Of a stretch of DNA of 64,000 nucleotides, positions 19,030-27,873 are shown piece after piece (the stretch's first letter is position 1; every line of letters begins with the position of its first letter). The stretch spans positions 345,447 through 409,446 of the forward strand of contig NZ_JAGQFT020000004.1 of the NCBI RefSeq assembly GCF_018122625.2. Reading direction: 5' to 3'. Position numbers and translations under genes: made by a program. The notes under the pieces were generated by a model that saw nothing but the letters and a program-made list of their open reading frames with translations, was not told the origin of the DNA and searched no databases. Origin of the DNA: Coralloluteibacterium stylophorae. Its GTDB lineage: Bacteria > Pseudomonadota > Gammaproteobacteria > Xanthomonadales > Xanthomonadaceae.

Positions 19030-20175
19030 CTAGACGCGGCGCAGGGTCTGCGGCTGCGGGCGCCAGTAGACCGGCGGCTCCAGCGGTTCCCCGGCCTCGA
19101 TCAGGAGGCTGCGGATCAGCTCGATCTCGGTCATGCCCGGCGCACGCACCTGGCGCATCCAGGCGCGGAAGCGGGCGGCATCGCCGGCCGGCGTCGGCGT
19201 CAGCCCGGCGCTGCGCAGGCTCTGCCAGGTCAGGGTGCGGCGCTGCGCGCGGAGCGCGTCGACCTCCTCCTCGCTCGCCGCCAGGCGCTGCTGCATGGCC
19301 AGGCCGATCCCGCGCACCAGCACGGTGTCGCCGCGCTCGGCGAGCTCGCGCCCGACGCGCTCGCAGGCGGCGCGCGGCGCGCCGGTGGCTCCGCCGAGGT
19401 CCGGCGCGCAGCGCGCCACGACCGCCTGGTACATCGGCGTCGCATCGTCGCTCCACAGGCCCATGGCCAGGGTCGCGGCGAGCACGTCGACCTCGACGCC
19501 GCCATCCGGCGCCATCCGCGCCAGCGCCCGCGACGGCGGATGGCGCTCGAAGGCCTCCAGATAGACGCGCAGGCGCTCGTAGTGGTGCGCGTCGAAGCGC
19601 GTCGACGCGGCGACATCCAGCGTCTCGCCCGGCAGCACCACGTCGACCGCCAGCAGGCGCGCGGCCAGGTTGTCCGGCTCGAGTTCGAGCAGGCGCGCGA
19701 TCGCCGCGCGCCGCAGCGAGGGATAGGCCAGGGTCAGCGCGTCGGTCGCCAGCATCCACTGCACCAGCGCGTCGTCCTGGCCGCGGCGCTGGACCGCCTC
19801 CAGCAGCACGCCGCGCTCGTCGGGGCGGAACCCGCTGAGCCCGTCCAGCGGCGATCCGGCGCCGTCGAGCGCGCGCGCGCGGCTGGCGATCCAGGCGCCG
19901 ATGCGTGCCGACAGCAGCTGGTCGCGCACCTCTCCGGTGGCGAGCAGGCGCGCCTCGAGCCTGGCGAGGTAGCGGTCGACCGCACCGTTGAAGCGGGCGA
20001 GGTCGCGGCTGCGGCCGGCCTCGGCGCCGCGCGCGCGCAGCAGGCAGGCCTCGCGCGCGCGGCCATCCATCGCCTCGCAGCGCTCCGGCGGCGGCAGCCG
20101 CGGCGTCGGCGGCAGCGCCTGGGCGGAGCCGCCCAGCAGTGCCAGGACGAGAACGAGCAGAGATGCGGAGCGCAT
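19030..20175 (-). CDS. Exported protein of unknown function
   Basis: 381 residues from ATG 20175. A clear Sec signal peptide, MRSASLLVLVLALLGGSAQA with cleavage after ALA/AQA-type residues at about position 20, indicates a periplasmic protein. The mature part is almost entirely alpha-helical, rich in Ala, Arg and Leu, with repeated helix pairs (for example RRAAIARLLELEPDNLAARLLAVDVV) reminiscent of TPR/Sel1-like scaffolds but without a clear consensus. No enzymatic motif. It sits downstream of the AEC permease gene on the same strand, 62 bases away. The family is not recognised. Confidence 0.7.
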   Translation of the reverse strand: MRSASLLVLVLALLGGSAQALPPTPRLPPPERCEAMDGRAREACLLRARGAEAGRSRDLARFNGAVDRYLARLEARLLATGEVRDQLLSARIGAWIASRARALDGAGSPLDGLSGFRPDERGVLLEAVQRRGQDDALVQWMLATDALTLAYPSLRRAAIARLLELEPDNLAARLLAVDVVLPGETLDVAASTRFDAHHYERLRVYLEAFERHPPSRALARMAPDGGVEVDVLAATLAMGLWSDDATPMYQAVVARCAPDLGGATGAPRAACERVGRELAERGDTVLVRGIGLAMQQRLAASEEEVDALRAQRRTLTWQSLRSAGLTPTPAGDAARFRAWMRQVRAPGMTEIELIRSLLIEAGEPLEPPVYWRPQPQTLRRV

Positions 20176-20237
20176 GCGCGAGCGGTCGGAAACAGGGCGG
20201 GAGCACCGTCTAGCAGGCGGGCGACGGTGGACCGCTG

Positions 20238-21164
20238 TCAAGCGCCACCCGCCGTCGCCGCCTGCACGAGCCAGCGCCAGGCCGGCAGCGTGGCGAGCGC
20301 CAGGAGCAGCCCGTAGCCGACCAGCGCCGCGGCCAGGCGCGGGGCCAGGCCATGCGCGATGGCCAGCGCGCCGGCGGTGATCATCGGCGGCATCGCGGCT
20401 TCGAGCACGGTCGCCTGCAGCACCACGCCATCGAGTCCCAGCGGCACCGACAGCGCCAGGGCCAGCAGCGGCAGCAGTGCGAGCTTGAGCACGAGCCCCG
20501 CCGCCAGCGGGCCGATCTCCCGACGCGGCATGCGCAGCTGGATCGACAGCCCGATCGCCAGCATCACCAGCGGCAGCATGGCGTCGGCCAGCCGCTCGAG
20601 GCCGCCGGCGAGCCAGTGCCAGGGCTCCACCGGCATCACCGTGAGCCCGAGCACCAGCGCCCAGAGCGGCGGGAAGGCGAGGATCCGGCGCAGCATCTCG
20701 CCGGCGGCGGGCGGACGATCGCCGCCGTAGCGGGCCAGCACCCACAGGCCGAAGGTCGCCAGCAGGATGCCATTGCCGAACTGGTCGTAGACCACCGCGT
20801 ACGGCAGCGCCGCGTCGCCCAGCAGCGCACGCGTCAGCGGATAGCCGAGGAAGCTGGTGTTGCCCAATCCGAGGCACAGCAGCAGCGCGCCGCGCTCGCC
20901 CAGCCCCAGGCGCAGCGGCCGCGCCAGCAGCGCCACCGCGACCACCACCGCGACCAGCAGCAGGTAGGGCATCGCGATCACCCCGATGAGGCCGAGGTCG
21001 AACTCCAGCCGCGGCACGTACAGCAGCACCGCCGCCGGCAGGCAGACGTAGAGCACCACCAGGTTGATCACCTCCGGCGCGTTCGCCGGGAAGGCGCGCA
21101 GCCTGGCGAAGGCCATGCCCAGCAGCAGCATCGCCAGCACCAGGGCGTAGGCATCGAAGGCCAT
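20238..21164 (-). CDS. AEC (auxin efflux carrier) family permease
   Basis: 308 residues with ten hydrophobic helices in two five-helix bundles separated by a charged loop (RYGGDRPPAAGEMLRR). Family features are PEVINLVVLYVCLPAAVLLYV near the N-terminus, GLGNTSFLGYPLTRALLG and the C-terminal EAAMPPMITAGALAIAHGLAP (the conserved E-x-AMP segment). Members export small organic acids such as malate or malonate; the substrate cannot be deduced. Start ATG 21164 (MAFDAYALVLAMLLLGMAFARL). It is flanked by same-strand genes with 60-100 base gaps. Confidence 0.88.
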   Translation of the reverse strand: MAFDAYALVLAMLLLGMAFARLRAFPANAPEVINLVVLYVCLPAAVLLYVPRLEFDLGLIGVIAMPYLLLVAVVVAVALLARPLRLGLGERGALLLCLGLGNTSFLGYPLTRALLGDAALPYAVVYDQFGNGILLATFGLWVLARYGGDRPPAAGEMLRRILAFPPLWALVLGLTVMPVEPWHWLAGGLERLADAMLPLVMLAIGLSIQLRMPRREIGPLAAGLVLKLALLPLLALALSVPLGLDGVVLQATVLEAAMPPMITAGALAIAHGLAPRLAAALVGYGLLLALATLPAWRWLVQAATAGGA

Positions 21165-21259
21165 GGAGGGTTCCGGAAGCGAAACGACAGTGGGGCGGGC
21201 GCACCACCCCGTGCGGGATTCTCCCGCAGCGCGTGGCACCCTCGCGAGCTTACGGAACG

Positions 21260-21970
21260 CTATGGTCGCGGTGGGCCCATCAACCATCCGGTGATCGCCA
21301 GCCGCGGTTGCGCGGCCCATGGCGCCACCAGGCTCACCAGGTGCTCGGCCGGCACCTTGAACAGGCTGAGGCTGTTCCACAGCGGCAGGAACGTCGCCTC
21401 GACCTCGCCCCGGGCGTCCAGGAACTGCAGCAGACCGCCCCAGTCCGCCCGCCACTGCCGACTGAGGTTGATCACATAGGCATAGCGACGATCGTCGCCG
21501 CGATTCTCGTCGCTGTGCGGCAGCAGGAACTGTCCCGGGCGGTAGCGCGTGGCCTGGGCATCGGCGCGCACGATGCCGTCGTCGCCAGTGATGTAGCGGG
21601 CGAAGGCGAGGAACTGCGGCGAGTTCAGGAACTCCAGTACCACGTGCAGCACGAGCGAGCGGTCCCAACCCTCGCGCGCAGCCCGCACCAGCATGTAGCT
21701 GTCGTAGACGAACTGAAAGCTCGTGCCGGCCTGTGCATGGGCGGCGGCGAGCAGCCCGCGGTACTCGGGAGAATCCGCTGCGAGCACCTCGGGCGCATGA
21801 TGGCGTGGCGTCCCTCCCGCGCGCTCGGCGACCCGCCACGGCACCTCATCCTCGAGGCAGCGCGCGAGTCGTTCGGCCGCATCCGGCTGCAGGACCTCGC
21901 GCACCTGTGCGCGGCGATGCCGCGCGAGTTGCCCGCGCAGTGCGTCGGCGTCGATGGCGTTGCTGAACAT
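21260..21970 (-). CDS. 2OG-Fe(II) oxygenase superfamily protein (prolyl-hydroxylase-like)
   Basis: 236 residues. The double-stranded beta-helix iron site is visible: HxD in LLPHSDENR (about residues 150-152), the distal His in FKVPAEHLVSLV (~213) and the 2-oxoglutarate-binding Arg in PRLAITGWL near the C-terminus. The pattern YRPGQFLLPHSDE...YAYVINLSRQWRADWGGLLQFLD is typical of prolyl-4-hydroxylase-type enzymes in bacteria. A protein-side-chain substrate is likely but unidentified. It starts 31 bases after the gamma-glutamyltransferase stop, so the two may share a transcript. Confidence 0.85.
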   Translation of the reverse strand: MFSNAIDADALRGQLARHRRAQVREVLQPDAAERLARCLEDEVPWRVAERAGGTPRHHAPEVLAADSPEYRGLLAAAHAQAGTSFQFVYDSYMLVRAAREGWDRSLVLHVVLEFLNSPQFLAFARYITGDDGIVRADAQATRYRPGQFLLPHSDENRGDDRRYAYVINLSRQWRADWGGLLQFLDARGEVEATFLPLWNSLSLFKVPAEHLVSLVAPWAAQPRLAITGWLMGPPRP

Positions 21971-22001
21971 CGCGACTCTCCCCAGTGCGCCTGCGGACCT
22001 G

Positions 22002-23729
22002 TCAGTACCCCGCCGCCTGGCCGTCCTTGCGGCTCTCCGAGGCGCCGTAGTACACGCCGCTGTCGGGGTCGCGGCGGATCGCCTGGTAGCCGCCGTAGGG
22101 GCCGAGGGCGAACTCGACGCGGTGGCCGAGGTTCATCAGCCCGCGCACCGCCTCGTAGTCGAAGCCGGTCTCGAGCTGCACCACGCCGCCGTCGGTCATC
22201 GGCGCGTTCTGCCCGGTGGGCTCGGTCGAACCATCGTGGTGGATGCGCGGCGCGTCGCCGGCCTCCTGCAGGTTCATGCCGAAGTCGACCAGGTTCATCA
22301 CGATCTGCGCATGACCCTGCGGCTGCATCGCGCCGCCCATGACGCCGAAGCTCACCAGCGGCTCGCCGTCGCGGGTGAGGAAGCCGGGGATGATGGTGTG
22401 GAACGGCCGCTTGCCGGGCGCATAGCTGTTGGGGTGGCCCTCCTTGAGGACGAACATCTCGCCGCGGTCCTGGAAGATGAAGCCCAGGCCCGGCGCGGCC
22501 ATGCCGCTGCCCATGCCGCGGTAGTTGGACTGGATCAGCGAGACCATCATCCCGTCGGCGTCGGCCACGGTGAGATAGATGGTGTCGCCCTCGTCGAGCT
22601 CCGGCGGCGTCCCCGGCTGCACCGTGCCGAGCACCGCGTCGCGCGAGATCAGCGCGCGACGCTCGGCCGCGTAGTCCTTGGAGATCAGCCAGTCGACCGG
22701 CGCCGGCGCGAAGGCCGGATCGGCGTACCAGCGCGCGCGGTCGGCGAAGGCGAGCTTCTTGGCCTCGGTGAAGAGATGCAGGTGCTCGGTGCTGCCGAAC
22801 GCGATCTCCGAGAAGTCGTAGCCTTCCAGGATGTTGAGGATCTGCAGCGCGGCGATGCCCTGGCCGCCGGGCGGCAGCTCCCACACGTCGTAGCCGCGGT
22901 AGTTCGTGCTCACCGGCTCGACCCAGTCGCCGTGGTGCGCGGCCAGGTCGGCGTAGCGCAGGAAGCCGTCGTTGGCGCGGAAGTAGGCGTCGATCGTGCG
23001 CGCGATCTCGCCCTTGTAGAAGGCGTCGCGACCGCCGCGGGCGATCGTCTCCAGGGTGTCGGCGAGGTTGGGGTTCTTCCAGATCTCGCCGGTGCGCGGC
23101 GCGCGACCGTCGATCGTGAACTGCTCGACGAAGCCGGGATACGGCGACAGCCGCGGCACCGACCGCCCCCAGTAGTAGGCGACGGTCTCGGCGACCGGGT
23201 GGCCCTCGCGGGCGTAGCGGATCGCCGGCGCCAGGTTCTCGCGCATCGGGCGCCGGCCGAAGCGTCCATGCAGGGCGAACCAGGCGTCGACGGCGCCCGG
23301 CACGCTCACCGGCAGCGGGCCGAACGGCGGGATGTCGGTGAGCCCGCGGCGCTCGAACTCGGCCAGGGTCAGCGCCTGCGGCGAGCGGCCCGAGCCGTCG
23401 TAGCCGTGCAGGCGCTTCGACTTCGGATCCCAGACGATCGCGAACAGGTCGCCGCCGATGCCGTTGCCGGTCGGCTCCATGAGGCCGAGCGCGGCGTTGG
23501 CCGCGATCGCCGCGTCGACCGCGCTGCCGCCGGCCTGCATCGTGTCGAGCGCGATCTGGGTGGCCAGCGGATGCGAGGTCGCGGCCATCGCGTGCGGGGC
23601 GATCACCTCCGAGCGCGTGGCGAAGCTCCGCCCGGTGATGCGGTCGGCGGCGGCCGCCAGCAGCGGCAGCGCGGCCAGCAGGAAGAGGGCGCCGGGAGCG
23701 GCGCGGCGGAGCGGGAACGGCTGGGTCAT
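22002..23729 (-). CDS. Gamma-glutamyltransferase family protein (secreted, autoprocessing)
   Basis: 575 residues. A signal peptide (basic, then GALFLLAALPLLAAAADR) targets the periplasm. Ntn-hydrolase features: ASHPLATQIALDTMQAGGSAVDAAIAANAALGLMEPTGNGIGGDLFAIVWD at the N-terminal domain, and the self-cleavage/catalytic threonine in EGDTIYLTVADADGMMVS (about residue 380). The small-subunit signatures GMGSGMAAPGLGFIFQDRG and GVMGGAMQPQGHAQIV follow. It hydrolyses or transfers gamma-glutamyl groups (for example of glutathione). The catalytic motif is GDTIYLTV rather than the GTTHLSV of E. coli Ggt, so it belongs to the YwrD-like branch. Confidence 0.92.
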   Translation of the reverse strand: MTQPFPLRRAAPGALFLLAALPLLAAAADRITGRSFATRSEVIAPHAMAATSHPLATQIALDTMQAGGSAVDAAIAANAALGLMEPTGNGIGGDLFAIVWDPKSKRLHGYDGSGRSPQALTLAEFERRGLTDIPPFGPLPVSVPGAVDAWFALHGRFGRRPMRENLAPAIRYAREGHPVAETVAYYWGRSVPRLSPYPGFVEQFTIDGRAPRTGEIWKNPNLADTLETIARGGRDAFYKGEIARTIDAYFRANDGFLRYADLAAHHGDWVEPVSTNYRGYDVWELPPGGQGIAALQILNILEGYDFSEIAFGSTEHLHLFTEAKKLAFADRARWYADPAFAPAPVDWLISKDYAAERRALISRDAVLGTVQPGTPPELDEGDTIYLTVADADGMMVSLIQSNYRGMGSGMAAPGLGFIFQDRGEMFVLKEGHPNSYAPGKRPFHTIIPGFLTRDGEPLVSFGVMGGAMQPQGHAQIVMNLVDFGMNLQEAGDAPRIHHDGSTEPTGQNAPMTDGGVVQLETGFDYEAVRGLMNLGHRVEFALGPYGGYQAIRRDPDSGVYYGASESRKDGQAAGY

Positions 23730-23864
23730 GGCGGGATCCGGAACGCGGGACCGTCCGAGGATAGCCGCGTGCGCGGCGAGGGCTAGGGTCGGCCCCAGCT
23801 GTCGCGCAACGCGGCATCGGCCTAGCGTCGGGATCCACCGTCACGACCCGCCCGCGAGGCCGTC

Positions 23865-24839
23865 ATGCACGTCCAGTCCAGCTCATCGTCCCTGCCCCGC
23901 CTCGACGACGTCGCCGGCGCCGCCGCGCGCAGCGCGCTTCTCGGCACGGCGGACACCGTCCCGCCCGCGCCGCTGCAGGCGGCCGGACGCTACGCGCCCG
24001 AGGCGAGCTACCACCCGCAGGTGCAGGCGCTGCAGGGCGGCTTCGACGTCGCCGCCGCCGGCACCGCGGCGAACCAGGGCCCGTCCTTCGACGCCCGCGT
24101 GCGTGGGCAGGACGCGCAGGCGGTCGACCTCGAGCTCGCGCAGATGGCGCAGGACGTCTACGAACTGGGCAGCAGCGGCATCGCCGGCTGGAACCGGCTC
24201 GACGACGGCGAGCTGATGGCCGCGGGCATCGATCCGGCCGCGCTGGAGGACAGCAGCACCGGCTTCCGAGCCGCGATCTACACCAACGGCGACGGCGACC
24301 ACGTGCTGGCCTTCGCCGGCACCGACGCCACCAGCCTGCGCGACTGGGCCGCCAACCTCGGCCAGGGCCTGGGCATGGACACCTCGCAGTACAACCAGGC
24401 CGTGGCGCTGGCCAAGGACGCCAAGCTCGCGTTCGGCGACGATCTCGTGATCACCGGCCATTCGCTCGGCGGCGGCCTCGCCTCCAGCGCGGCGATCGCC
24501 ACCGACAGCGCCGCGGTCACCTTCAACGCCGCCGGCCTCACCGACTCGACCCTGCGCCGCATCGGGGTCGATCCCGCCGCCGCCAAGCAGCAGGCCGAGG
24601 ACGGCGGCATCCGCCGCTACGCCGTCGCCGACGACATCCTCACCGACAAGCAGGAGCACGACATCCCCACCCGCTGGGTGATGGCCGACGCGGTCGGGCA
24701 CAAGATCGAGCTGGACAATCCCGACCCCATGTCCTGGTGGGAGCACGCCATTCCCGGCAAGGGGCTGGTGCACAGCATCAATTCGCACCTGATGGGTGCG
24801 GTGCTGGATGCGCTCGGCGGCCAGGAGCCCTGGAACTGA
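23865..24839 (+). CDS. Class-3-lipase-like alpha/beta hydrolase, candidate secreted effector
   Basis: 324 residues without a signal peptide. The lipase core: YTNGDGDHVLAFAGTDATSLRDWAANLGQGLG (a fungal-lipase-type FxGT segment), the nucleophile elbow VITGHSLGGGLASSAA (Ser at about residue 201) and TFNAAGL; Asp and His candidates follow (VADDILTD, IPGKGLVHSINSHL). The first ~90 residues are polar and lack the fold, like the N-terminal part of secretion-system effectors. Start ATG 23865 has GAGG 6 bases upstream. Directly downstream on the same strand is an ankyrin-repeat protein, the usual immunity partner of antibacterial lipases. The effector role is inference. Confidence 0.72.
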   Translation: MHVQSSSSSLPRLDDVAGAAARSALLGTADTVPPAPLQAAGRYAPEASYHPQVQALQGGFDVAAAGTAANQGPSFDARVRGQDAQAVDLELAQMAQDVYELGSSGIAGWNRLDDGELMAAGIDPAALEDSSTGFRAAIYTNGDGDHVLAFAGTDATSLRDWAANLGQGLGMDTSQYNQAVALAKDAKLAFGDDLVITGHSLGGGLASSAAIATDSAAVTFNAAGLTDSTLRRIGVDPAAAKQQAEDGGIRRYAVADDILTDKQEHDIPTRWVMADAVGHKIELDNPDPMSWWEHAIPGKGLVHSINSHLMGAVLDALGGQEPWN

Positions 24840-24907
24840 CGCCGGCGATGCGTTCTGATCTCCCCACCCGGCCGCGGTGACGCGGCCGCCCGGCGCTGGT
24901 CTTCCGC

Positions 24908-25666
24908 TTGATCACGACCCATCCGGTTTCCGTCGGCACCCGCCGCGCCCCGCGGATGGGCTGGCTTATCCTGCTCGCCTGCCTGGCCTGCAGCCGACAA
25001 GGAGCCGCGATGCCCGACGTGCGCGACATCTTTCCCGATCCCGCGGTGACCGCGCTCGCCACCGCCGTCCGCGACGGCGACGCGGCCCAGGTGCGCGAGC
25101 TGGCACGCGACGCACCGCTGGACGCGCAGGGCGACAAGGCGGTGACCCTGCCGCAGTGGGCGATCCTGAACCAGCAGCCGGAGAGCCTGCAGGCGCTGCT
25201 GGATGCCGGCGCGGATCCGGCGCTGCCGGGCATCGACGGCAACACCGCGCTGCACACCGCGGCCATGGCCGACGATCCGCGTTACCTGGAGATCCTGCTC
25301 GGCGCCGGTGCCGATCCCGACGCGCCGCACGGGCGCACCGGCGCCACCCCGCTGGCGGCGGCGGTCATGGGCGAGCGCCGGGCGCAGCTGCGGATGCTGC
25401 TCGCCGCCGGCGCCGATCCGGACCGCGCCGATCGCATGGGCAACACGCCGCTGCACATCGCCGGCAAGATCAACGCACCCGACCTCGCCCTGGAACTGCT
25501 TCAGGCCGGCGCCAGCGCGGATGCGCGCAACGGCCAGGGCGTGACCTTCCAGCGCTACCTCGCGATGACGCCCGCCGCCGTGCAGTCGGAGACGGTGCGT
25601 GCGCAGCGGCAGGCGCTCGAGGCCTGGCTGCGCGACCACGACGTGCCCATCGAGGACGCGCGCTGA
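24908..25666 (+). CDS. Ankyrin-repeat protein, candidate immunity partner of the lipase
   Basis: Up to 252 residues. Four to five ankyrin repeats: TLPQWAILNQQPESLQALLDAGADP, GNTALHTAAMADDPRYLEILLGAGADP, GATPLAAAVMGERRAQLRMLLAAGADP and GNTPLHIAGKINAPDLALELLQAGA. The start is ambiguous. TTG 24908 (or ATG 24956) would include a hydrophobic stretch, LILLACLAC after RRAPR, that looks like an export or lipoprotein signal. ATG 25010 has a perfect AAGGAG five bases upstream and would give a 218-residue cytosolic protein. A periplasmic form would fit protection from a lipase acting on the envelope. Placed 68 bases after the lipase gene. Confidence 0.78.
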   Translation: MITTHPVSVGTRRAPRMGWLILLACLACSRQGAAMPDVRDIFPDPAVTALATAVRDGDAAQVRELARDAPLDAQGDKAVTLPQWAILNQQPESLQALLDAGADPALPGIDGNTALHTAAMADDPRYLEILLGAGADPDAPHGRTGATPLAAAVMGERRAQLRMLLAAGADPDRADRMGNTPLHIAGKINAPDLALELLQAGASADARNGQGVTFQRYLAMTPAAVQSETVRAQRQALEAWLRDHDVPIEDAR

Positions 25667-25782
25667 GGGGGGCGCTTCCGCGACCGGGAACCAGATGCAG
25701 GATGCCCGGCGGCGGCATCGGCGGCACACTATGCGGCTCCGCAGCAATGCGGACCCCTTCGCCAGCCGCTGAAATCCACGCC

Positions 25783-27303
25783 ATGCCCGCGATCAAGCAG
25801 GACGACTTCATCCAGAGCGTCGCCGACGCCCTGCAGTACATCAGCTACTACCACCCGGTCGACTACATCCGGAACCTCGCCGCCGCCTGGGAGCGCGAGG
25901 AGAGCCAGGCGGCGAAGGACGCCATGGCGCAGATCCTGATCAACTCGCGCCTGTGCGCCGAAGGCCACCGCCCGATCTGCCAGGACACGGGCATCGTCAC
26001 CGTGTTCCTGAAGATCGGGATGAACGTGACCTGGGACGCGACGATGGGCGTCGAGGACATGGTCAACGAGGGCGTGCGCCGCGCCTACGCCCATCCCGAC
26101 AACCGCCTCCGCGCCTCGGTACTGGCCGATCCCGCGGGCAGGCGCCAGAACACGAAGGACAACACGCCGGCGGTGGTGAACATGACCGTCGTGCCGGGCG
26201 ACACCGTCGACGTCATCGTCGCCGCCAAGGGCGGCGGTTCGGAGGCGAAGTCGAAGTTCGCGATGCTCAACCCGTCCGACTCCATCGTCGACTGGGTGCT
26301 GAGGACGGTACCGACGATGGGCGCCGGCTGGTGCCCGCCGGGCATGCTCGGCATCGGCATCGGCGGCACCGCGGAGAAGGCGATGCTGCTGGCCAAGGAG
26401 GCGCTGATGGAGCCCATCGACATCGCCGACCTCAAGGCGCGCGGCGCCTCGACCCGCGCCGAGGAACTGCGCCTGGAGCTCTACGAGAAGGTCAATGCGC
26501 TGGGCATCGGCGCGCAGGGTCTGGGCGGGCTGACCACCGTGCTCGACATCAAGGTCAAGGACTACCCGACCCACGCCGCGAACCTGCCGGTGGCGCTGAT
26601 CCCGAACTGTGCGGCGACCCGCCATGCGCACTTCGTGCTCGACGGTTCCGGGCCCGTGGCGCTGGAGCCGCCGTCGCTCGCCGACTGGCCGGAGCTGACC
26701 TACGACGCCTCGAAGGGCCGCCGGGTCGACCTCGACACCATCACGCCGGAGGAGGTCGCGACCTTCAGGCCCGGCGAGGTGATCCTGCTCAACGGCAAGC
26801 TGCTCACCGGCCGCGACGCCGCGCACAAGCGCATCGTCGACATGCTCGACCGCGGCGAGCCGCTGCCGGTCGACTTCCGCGGCCGCTTCATCTACTACGT
26901 CGGCCCGGTCGATCCGGTGCGCGAGGAGGTCGTCGGTCCCGCCGGCCCGACCACCGCCACGCGCATGGACAAGTTCACCGGACGGGTACTCGCCGAGACC
27001 GGCCTGCTCGGCATGGTCGGCAAGGCCGAGCGCGGCCCACTGGCCATCGAGGCGATCCGCGCGCACAGGTCGGTCTACCTGATGGCCGTCGGCGGCGCCG
27101 CCTACCTGGTGTCGAAGGCGATCAAGGCCTCGCGCGTGGTCGCCTTCGAGGACCTCGGGATGGAGGCGATCTACGAGTTCACCGTGCAGGACATGCCGGT
27201 GACGGTGGCGGTCGACTCGAACGGCAGCTCGGTGCACGAGACCGGCCCGCGCGAGTGGAAGTCGCGCATCGCCGGCATCCCGGTGGTGGTCGAGCCGGCC
27301 TGA
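25783..27303 (+). CDS. Class I fumarate hydratase (iron-sulfur dependent)
   Basis: 506 residues from ATG 25783 (MPAIKQDDFIQSVADALQ). It converts fumarate to malate in the TCA cycle with a [4Fe-4S] cluster. Both domains are present: the N-terminal alpha-domain with cluster cysteines in RPICQDTG, GAGWCPPGM and IPNCAATRHAHF, and the C-terminal beta-domain with GKLLTGRDAAHKR, YYVGPVDPV, GPTTATRMD and GGAAYLVSKAIKASRVVAFEDLGMEAIYEF. The single-chain length matches FumA/FumB-type enzymes. No neighbouring TCA gene; probably its own transcription unit. Confidence 0.95.
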   Translation: MPAIKQDDFIQSVADALQYISYYHPVDYIRNLAAAWEREESQAAKDAMAQILINSRLCAEGHRPICQDTGIVTVFLKIGMNVTWDATMGVEDMVNEGVRRAYAHPDNRLRASVLADPAGRRQNTKDNTPAVVNMTVVPGDTVDVIVAAKGGGSEAKSKFAMLNPSDSIVDWVLRTVPTMGAGWCPPGMLGIGIGGTAEKAMLLAKEALMEPIDIADLKARGASTRAEELRLELYEKVNALGIGAQGLGGLTTVLDIKVKDYPTHAANLPVALIPNCAATRHAHFVLDGSGPVALEPPSLADWPELTYDASKGRRVDLDTITPEEVATFRPGEVILLNGKLLTGRDAAHKRIVDMLDRGEPLPVDFRGRFIYYVGPVDPVREEVVGPAGPTTATRMDKFTGRVLAETGLLGMVGKAERGPLAIEAIRAHRSVYLMAVGGAAYLVSKAIKASRVVAFEDLGMEAIYEFTVQDMPVTVAVDSNGSSVHETGPREWKSRIAGIPVVVEPA

Positions 27304-27873
27304 CCGTCGCGCGGCGGCGCCGCTCCGGCATCGACGTGCTTCCGGCCGCGGCAGGTCGACGCAGCGGCCGCGCCGTGCGACCCATGGTGCGCCGCACAAT
27401 GCCATCCGGTCCTGCCGGCCGCACCGTCCGGCCGGCATCTCGCCCGTGCCCCTGCGGCAGGATCGCGGCGCCGCCGACGCAGCAACCATGCGGCTGCGCA
27501 CGGTCGTGGCGTGTGCCGCGGCGGTTTCATGCGATGTCCACGAAGCCCAACTCGAGCTGAGAAGGAGTTCTCGGTTTCGGCCTCTTCGCGTTGCACTGCG
27601 ACATGGGCAGGGGAAGTATCGGGTGCGAGGGCCTCCCCCCGGGCCCGACGAGGTCAGCGGTCGCGCGTCGACCGCCTCGCTCACTCGTGAAGCCTTGCGT
27701 TCCCGCCAGCTCCGAAGCTGTTGGCATGCCGTCGTCCGCGACGGTTCCGGCGCGCCAGCCTTGCGATCCACGGTTGCGCGGTGCTGCACGGCCGCGCGAC
27801 CCGCAGCATCCGCGCCCAGCGCCGGTCCGCCCCGACGGCCGCTGCCGACCACGAACGACTGCCGGGATCCGCC
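27304..27873. other. Intergenic region, 570 bases, no gene recognised
   Basis: Several open frames run through this GC-rich stretch on both strands, but their translations are Arg/Ala/Pro-rich low-complexity without recognisable motifs or ribosome binding sites. A small palindrome GAGAA-GGA-GTTCTC lies near 27560. Nothing else was identified. Confidence 0.5.
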
